Shown: positions 59,824 to 64,000 of the stretch, piece after piece | How positions within the stretch are numbered: the stretch's first letter is position 1 | Layout: every line of letters starts with the position of its first letter | Assembly (NCBI GenBank): GCA_963922205.1 | Contig: CAWUHX010000147.1 | Coordinates: forward strand, 822,394 to 886,393 | Source: Romanomermis culicivorax | Taxonomy: Eukaryota > Nematoda > Enoplea > Mermithida > Mermithidae | Direction of reading: 5' to 3' | DNA: 64,000 nucleotides | The notes under the pieces: generated by a model | The model's database searches: none | The model's input: only the letters and a program-made list of their open reading frames with translations | Told to the model about the DNA's origin: nothing | Translations under genes and position numbers: made by a program

Positions 59824-60606
59824 TTAGAATAAACTTCGCTTTCTAAAGTGTAACTTCACAATTGTTTTACCAGTGACAAATTTTATAGGTTTGTCTTGAT
59901 CTGTTCTAATTGAAATTTCGATAGAATCGATATCTTTTACGAGTACAGGCAAGTAGTGAGGAGCTATATATATCTTATCTATAATGTCACCAAAAGCTCC
60001 CTCTATATTAACAATACGGAGGAGGGGGGCTAAAATATCACCAGCAATCTGTTGTTCAATGATGTTACAATAAACATACATAGTTTCGAGACCAGCCTTC
60101 ATATCAGCAGGGTGTGCAGCAGCAATTTTCAATTTTTCAGATGAAGTTGTTTCTAGTTGTGATTTCTCAAAGCCCAACAGGTAGGGTGAAGGATCACTTA
60201 ATTTTATGCTCTTGATTCTAGTCAAGTTCACTTTCAGGACAACTGCTCTGGCTAATCTCCTGTATGAAAATTCGATAAACTCATTATATGGAACTTTTTC
60301 CTGTTCACTCAACAACCTGATGGATTGTTGAATAGCTTCAATTAAATCTATTATAGATTCATACCTTGTAGAAGGTACTTTTAGTAATTGCCTAGTATTG
60401 GTCTGAAGATCATAAAATTTTATTACACTATCACTAGGTGTTATATTGAACCATGTATTTGGGTAGATGAATTCACAAAGTGCACATTCCCATTCACCTT
60501 GCAAAATCAATCTATGAGGCAACCTGATACTAAAATTTGAAGCGGAGTTACTCGAATCACTCTGAGCATTGCTCGGTAATGTTACATAAAACTGTGAAAA
60601 ATCCAT
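59824..60606 (-). CDS. Penton-like minor capsid protein
   Basis: 260 residues from ATG 60606, open and intact. The N-terminus (MDFSQFYVTLPSNAQSDSSN, then FSIRLPHRLILQGEWECALCEFIYPNTWFNI) is the conserved opening of the penton/minor capsid proteins of Polintons and adintoviruses. The rest is beta-rich, consistent with a single jelly roll. It would form the vertices of the icosahedral particle beside the double-jelly-roll major capsid protein. Preceded by AATATAAAAGTTAG 39 nt upstream and followed 2 nt later by the TBP homologue. Confidence 0.8.
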   Translation of the reverse strand: MDFSQFYVTLPSNAQSDSSNSASNFSIRLPHRLILQGEWECALCEFIYPNTWFNITPSDSVIKFYDLQTNTRQLLKVPSTRYESIIDLIEAIQQSIRLLSEQEKVPYNEFIEFSYRRLARAVVLKVNLTRIKSIKLSDPSPYLLGFEKSQLETTSSEKLKIAAAHPADMKAGLETMYVYCNIIEQQIAGDILAPLLRIVNIEGAFGDIIDKIYIAPHYLPVLVKDIDSIEISIRTDQDKPIKFVTGKTIVKLHFRKRSLF

Positions 60607-60633
60607 TTTTTCAATATGTCATTATGGTAGAAA

Positions 60634-60647
60634 CTAACTTTTATATT
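60634..60647 (-). promoter_or_regulatory. TATAAAAGTT box of the penton-TBP unit
   Basis: AATATAAAAGTTAG on the minus strand. The first T of TATA is at 60645, 39 nt before the ATG at 60606. It overlaps the protease 3' end (stop at 60641). Confidence 0.75.
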
Positions 60648-61135
60648 CTGTTGAGCTGTTCAAATAAAAATGCATCATCATATATGGGAGTATTTGTTAT
60701 AAAGAGACTGTTGATGAAGCCAGTAACGAATTCATCAGCATAGCTTTGTTCCAAACTAGCAGCAATATCCCTCATTCTTATCCATCTGACTATCCACACG
60801 AGAAAGTATACACATAACTGACCACATGTAGCAGTCAGGTACTGTTGAACACATTTGGTATTCCACTTGTAAGAAGTAGATATAGTCTTGATGTAATTCC
60901 TAAGCTGTTGAGGTGGTTCCAGGCCGTAACTGTCAAAATAACAACATGCATGTTTTTTATCAACAAACAGAGCTACCCAGTGTGAACCAGGTTCATCCTG
61001 CTTGTCCAGATTTACAACCAATGCTGCGGGTACAGTGTCAAGAGGTGGTAAACAGTCTATAGGAAATACCCCATTGAAGATTTGCCTGAGAGCTTGATCT
61101 CTATTGATCAAGATGTAGATTTAAGAGGTATTCAT
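60641..61135 (-). pseudogene. Adenain-like cysteine protease (family C5), premature stop
   Basis: Counting from the open stretch at 61111, the catalytic set is GSHWVALF (H44), CYFDSYG (D60), Q90 and TCGQLC (C96), in the order and spacing of adenovirus protease. It would cleave virion precursor proteins during maturation. The natural start is the ATG at 61135, which overlaps the major-capsid stop as ATGA. Codon 5 of that frame is TAA (61123-61121), so full-length protein cannot be made from it. The rest of the frame is open. Only non-ATG or internal starts remain. Co-transcribed with the capsid gene. Confidence 0.9.
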
Positions 61136-62414
61136 GCAGTATAGTCATTAAAGACGTGTCTATTTTTATCGATCATAATCAAATTGTCAAATTCTGCATA
61201 AACAATAACTTCTATACCTGCATCAGGTATCCTATCAGCAAATGTCAATTCGATACTTGTGGAACCATATCTAATCAAGTCCCAATGTCCACTATCATCT
61301 TCGTCAGGTGTAAAATCGAAGGCAAAGTAGCACTGTCCATTTTTAAAATTAAGTCTGCTAATTCCATTCCCTTTGTTATCTTTAGCCATGTCTAGAGTTT
61401 CAAAGAGCTGATCATACGCTCGAATATATTTGTTGTTGGTGTCGCTGGAAAAGCTTGACCACCAGAGACGACCTTGACTTCACTTATACTGTAACATTTA
61501 AAATTGAATGGAGATTTTTTTATTTCTCCACGATATGCATCTGCATCGACACATGCTATAATCATCCTACGTGGCAACTGACCAGTGAATAGAGTATTCA
61601 GAGGTGTAGATTGTGTTGTACTAGCAATATGAAGATTCACCATTTGGACTCGTCTAATTGGGTACTTGACTGATGTCTTTAACATTGCTTTTTCCAGAGC
61701 CAATCCAACACTGTCCAGAACTTCAACTTTCCTGATGAAGAGTTTCATCTGGGAAACTTCCAATTTTGCATTTTCTGCATCACCAGCTGGACACAGTAAT
61801 ACAAATGGATTACTATTGCGAATCAATTCGAGTTTGAGCTCAGTATTGCTGAGTAAATATCGATCTTGCATTAGAAGATCAATATGAAGAGGAGCTGTTA
61901 TTTCAACTGTATGACCATTTTCAAACTGCTTTACCCTGTCTTTAAAACCCTGGCAATCAGCAGTATCTATTTTAGGACCAGCTTCCATAGTATACAAAGA
62001 AGACTGTAAGTGACTATTTTTAGCATCAAAACCAAAATTTAAATCAGTTTCAAAGAATGCTCTGTAGGCATACTTATCCCCACTATCATGAATAAAACGA
62101 CCATTCAGGAAGAGCTTCACTTGTCTGAAAAATGCTTTACCAATCAGATTGATAGGTGCAATTACTGGTGCAGCTCCACCAGCAGGAACAGTGTAAGTAA
62201 TTTTCAAGGTCATGTACAGATAATTTTTGCTAAGCTGAATCATGTGAGGATCTGGAGGTATACGAAATTCGTATGGACCATCATTTGTGATAGGATTTAC
62301 GGGGTTGACTTCATCCCAGTAGCCTCGTTTAATTACTACTTGTGTGGGAGGTACAGTGAAAAAGTCCAATTCAGACTTTGTACTAATACTAGAAATTGTA
62401 TCAATTAGAGCCAT
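61132..62414 (-). pseudogene. Major capsid protein (double jelly roll, F54H12.2-type), frameshifted
   Basis: The start ATG at 62414 (MALIDTISSISTKSELDFF) has the family opening and is preceded by a TATAAAAGTTG box. The frame runs to TAG at 61392, and the last 85 codons (61389-61132) continue in a shifted frame with the conserved C-terminus (GHWDLIRYG...VYAEFDNLIMIDKNRHVFNDYTA). The shift lies shortly before 61430. Total about 425 residues, normal for the Polinton/adintovirus hexon. Conserved blocks: QVVIKRGYWDEVNP, GPYEFRIPPDPHMIQLSKNYLYM and FLNGRFIHDSGDKYAYRAFFETDLNF. It would build the capsid facets. One indel separates this copy from an open gene. Confidence 0.92.
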
Positions 62415-62827
62415 GTTTCCTTCTCTTTTTCTTTGAGAATATATCATTTTCTCAACTTTTATACCTTTTGGTCTAGTCCCCAAGCCTCTTCCAGTCTGCA
62501 AGGCCTCTCCCGCACTGTGGGCCAACTTGGAGAGTGCTGCTCGGCCATGTTCTTCTAGAGACTCTTCTCTTTAATAGATCGACCTTCGGCTAAATCTCCA
62601 GCAATATGTGCACCTGTAGATAGCGCTTGCTTACCAATATGGCCAGCAGCTGACTTAATAACAGGAATGGCCATTCTGAATAATGATCTAAAGAAGCTTC
62701 CTAGACCTCCTCCCCGTTGATAGGGAGTGCCTTTGAAGCCTTTGAAACCATAGCCAGTTTGTTCAGCTTGTTCAGTATAGTACTGAAGCCAAGTTGCATA
62801 ATCTTCTGGATTGAAGTATTGTCTCAT
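62415..62827 (-). pseudogene. Small virion protein p90 (GG-motif, amphipathic), frameshifted tail
   Basis: ATG 62827 opens 90 codons: an aromatic N-terminus, then YQRGGGLGSFFRSLFRMAIPVIKSAAGHIGKQALSTGAHIAGDL. The GGG followed by an amphipathic helix resembles adenovirus pVI/pX-type precursor proteins cut by adenain, and the same protein type recurs next to Polinton capsid genes. The frame ends at TAG 62555. The next frame (HGRAALSKLAHSAGEAL...GLGTRPKG) looks like its continuation, so an indel near 62565-62575 broke it. That tail frame reads into the capsid ATG without a stop. Confidence 0.7.
62453..62465 (-). promoter_or_regulatory. TATAAAAGTTG box of the capsid-protease unit
   Basis: GGTATAAAAGTTG on the minus strand, first T of TATA 49 nt before ATG 62414. 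It lies inside the coding tail of the preceding small gene. Confidence 0.75.
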
Positions 62828-62857
62828 CTTTATAAATTTACAAAATGCTGTAAATTA

Positions 62858-62869
62858 CAACTTTTATGC
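62858..62869 (-). promoter_or_regulatory. CATAAAAGTTG box of p90
   Basis: GCATAAAAGTTG on the minus strand, 41 nt before ATG 62827. One base from the TATAAAAGTTG of the other units. It overlaps the stop codon of p242. Confidence 0.65.
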
Positions 62870-63592
62870 TTTTCCAAATTCTAACCATCTAGACCTTTGT
62901 GTAATGCTTTTGGGTGCCTTAATTTTTTTACCATCTACTGGTCCACTCGGGGAAGCAAATGTTTCATCACTTTCACTTCCAACATTTAGCCTGGACTTAT
63001 TTACAAAAAGATCTCGAGGCACATTCTCCTTTAAGAGGTTCTTTACAAACAATTCTGACCCTATTGCTTGCTGGCGCCTAGGACCAACTCTCGCCACATC
63101 AGAAATCAAATCAACAATGTTGGTTCCACTTATTTTGGTGCCTTTCAGAATCATTTCTCCTTTATCTGACCACTCCATGTGTGGATTATCTTTAGCATAA
63201 TCATATAACATTTTAGCTTGACTATGCCACTTTTTTGGTACAATTTTCATAGTTTTTTCATACAGCACATCTTTTCTCGGGGTAACATCAACAGTGCTTT
63301 CAGCAGTGTCTGGCTTTTTTTGCTTCGGTGTTATTTCTTCCAGATCAGGAATAGGGTGTTCTGCAACAGATTCACTAACAGTCAACTCATAAGGTCTGGT
63401 TTGATCCTGCGTAGCCTGCCTATATCTGTGCAACACTTGATTGTATAAGATTATCTTTCTGTCGGAGGGCAATGACTTATTAGTTAAAATGTCATTCATT
63501 TCTTTATCCAAAGCAGTCATTACATTAGCTGCTATATCTTCCCTATGACCAATGTCATGCGGTACAAGAATCATTTTATTTGTATGCATCAT
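62864..63592 (-). CDS. Conserved Polinton protein p242, function unknown
   Basis: 242 residues, open. The N-terminal third is helical, the middle is acidic/proline-containing, and the conserved C-terminal half carries KTMKIVPKKWHSQAKMLYDYA, WSDKGEMILKGTKISGTNIVDLISDVAR and a basic tail. The same C-terminal block is, as I recall, encoded beside F54H12.2-type capsid genes in other animals. The start ATG at 63592 overlaps the p114 stop as ATGA. Likely a core or scaffolding component, by position only. Confidence 0.7.
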   Translation of the reverse strand: MMHTNKMILVPHDIGHREDIAANVMTALDKEMNDILTNKSLPSDRKIILYNQVLHRYRQATQDQTRPYELTVSESVAEHPIPDLEEITPKQKKPDTAESTVDVTPRKDVLYEKTMKIVPKKWHSQAKMLYDYAKDNPHMEWSDKGEMILKGTKISGTNIVDLISDVARVGPRRQQAIGSELFVKNLLKENVPRDLFVNKSRLNVGSESDETFASPSGPVDGKKIKAPKSITQRSRWLEFGKA

Positions 63593-63933
63593 CTTTTTAT
63601 AATTGCATCAGCTAGTAATTGTCCAGCTATTCCTAAGATTGGTGCCAACAATACAGGCAAAAATCCACCTTTTTGTTCTAGAATGTCTCGTCTTTTGCTG
63701 AGACTTGTTTTCTCATCTGCTAATACTCGTAAATGTCCCTTGTGGGAACTTAATTTATTCAAGGTATTTTTGTCAACTTTTATATTGCCTTCAAGGAAGT
63801 TGAGTATACATTCACACAAACAAAGTATCAGTTCAGGATCAGCGGTGCTAATAATAGCTTTACGTTGCTTGGGTTTAGCCTTAGCTAGTACCCTGATGTA
63901 ATCAATATTATGTCTAAGACGATCACAAGGCAT
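63589..63933 (-). CDS. Conserved small virion-type protein p114
   Basis: 114 residues from ATG 63933, open. Helical basic N-terminus (AKAKPKQRKAIISTADPELILCLCECILNFL), KRRDILEQKGGF, then a hydrophobic segment PVLLAPILGIAGQLLADAI and a basic end. The double glycine before a membrane-active-looking helix suggests a precursor cut by the element protease. First gene of the p114-p242 unit, with GTATAAAAGTTG 36 nt upstream. Homologous small proteins accompany adintovirus capsid genes; precise role unknown. Confidence 0.7.
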   Translation of the reverse strand: MPCDRLRHNIDYIRVLAKAKPKQRKAIISTADPELILCLCECILNFLEGNIKVDKNTLNKLSSHKGHLRVLADEKTSLSKRRDILEQKGGFLPVLLAPILGIAGQLLADAIIKR

Positions 63934-63958
63934 TTTGACTATACAACTGAAAAATAGA

Positions 63959-63970
63959 CAACTTTTATAC
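63959..63970 (-). promoter_or_regulatory. TATAAAAGTTG box of the p114-p242 unit
   Basis: GTATAAAAGTTG on the minus strand, first T of TATA at 63969, 36 nt before ATG 63933. Confidence 0.75.
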
Positions 63971-64000
63971 TTTTAGTACTCTGCGTTGATACCACTGCTT

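Larger units (their letters stand above)
58385..64000 (-). mobile_element. Polinton/Maverick (adintovirus-like) element, virion-gene end
   Basis: Eight minus-strand genes in the order p114, p242, p90, major capsid, adenain protease, penton-like, TBP-like and zinc protein, followed by a GC-rich terminal region. Capsid, penton and protease together are diagnostic of Polintons and adintoviruses. The PolB, integrase and ATPase genes would lie right of the window. The left border is set by an abrupt change from AT-rich DNA to a C-run/GC-rich sequence near 58385. The target duplication cannot be checked without the other end. Confidence 0.9.

Noticed and set aside
61156-63901. Plus-strand frames opposite the Polinton genes
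   Set aside because: Antisense shadows; the minus-strand frames carry recognisable families and promoters.

Overview
The window is a stretch of AT-rich metazoan genome that is mostly transposable elements in several layers of insertion and decay. Genes have spliceosomal introns, many only about 60-80 nt with clear GT..AG ends. A TATA box with a TCATTC initiator (10558-10593) and short first exons encoding signal peptides look arthropod-like, but the sequence does not settle the species. No rRNA gene, CRISPR array or bacterial operon was seen.

Layout: (1) 1-6189, minus strand: a decayed Ty3/gypsy-type retroelement in the unusual order Gag / glycoprotein-like (Env-like) / protease-RT-RNase H. 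(2) 6190-9935: a hAT transposon inserted in the leader side of that element, with a perfect 8-bp target duplication. (3) 9944-35100: relics and sparse host-like exons. These include a two-ORF L1/Tx1-like LINE (11799-14199), a gypsy RT fragment (about 18320-18760), a spliced SGNH-hydrolase ORF (20330-21610), an R2/NeSL-like LINE relic (24347-25801), a Polinton ATPase fragment (28233-28421), G-rich MITEs, and a small secreted-protein gene (34677-35067). (4) 36227 to at least 52839: a second hAT gene, split by a 13,682-bp DNA transposon (38793-52474). That transposon has inverted termini, a 2-bp AT target duplication, subterminal repeat arrays, a TNP2-type transposase on the minus strand and a divergent multi-exon gene of unknown function on the plus strand. 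(5) 52840-58380: little recognisable, with one LINE endonuclease scrap and an unassigned coding relic. (6) about 58385 to the window end, minus strand: the virion module of a Polinton/Maverick (adintovirus-like) element.

The Polinton module is the most interesting part. It encodes two small virion-type proteins and a conserved 242-aa protein, a double-jelly-roll major capsid protein, an adenain-like protease, a penton-like protein, a clear TATA-box-binding-protein homologue and a small zinc-binding protein. Four transcription units each start about 36-49 nt downstream of the same sequence, TATAAAAGTTG or a one-base variant. A fifth has TATAAATAT. Cistrons within a unit overlap by ATGA or lie 2 nt apart. 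An element-encoded TBP together with a dedicated, repeated TATA motif suggests that the element controls its own virion-gene transcription. This copy is damaged: there is a premature stop in the protease and frameshifts in the minor and major capsid genes. TBP, penton, p242 and p114 remain open.
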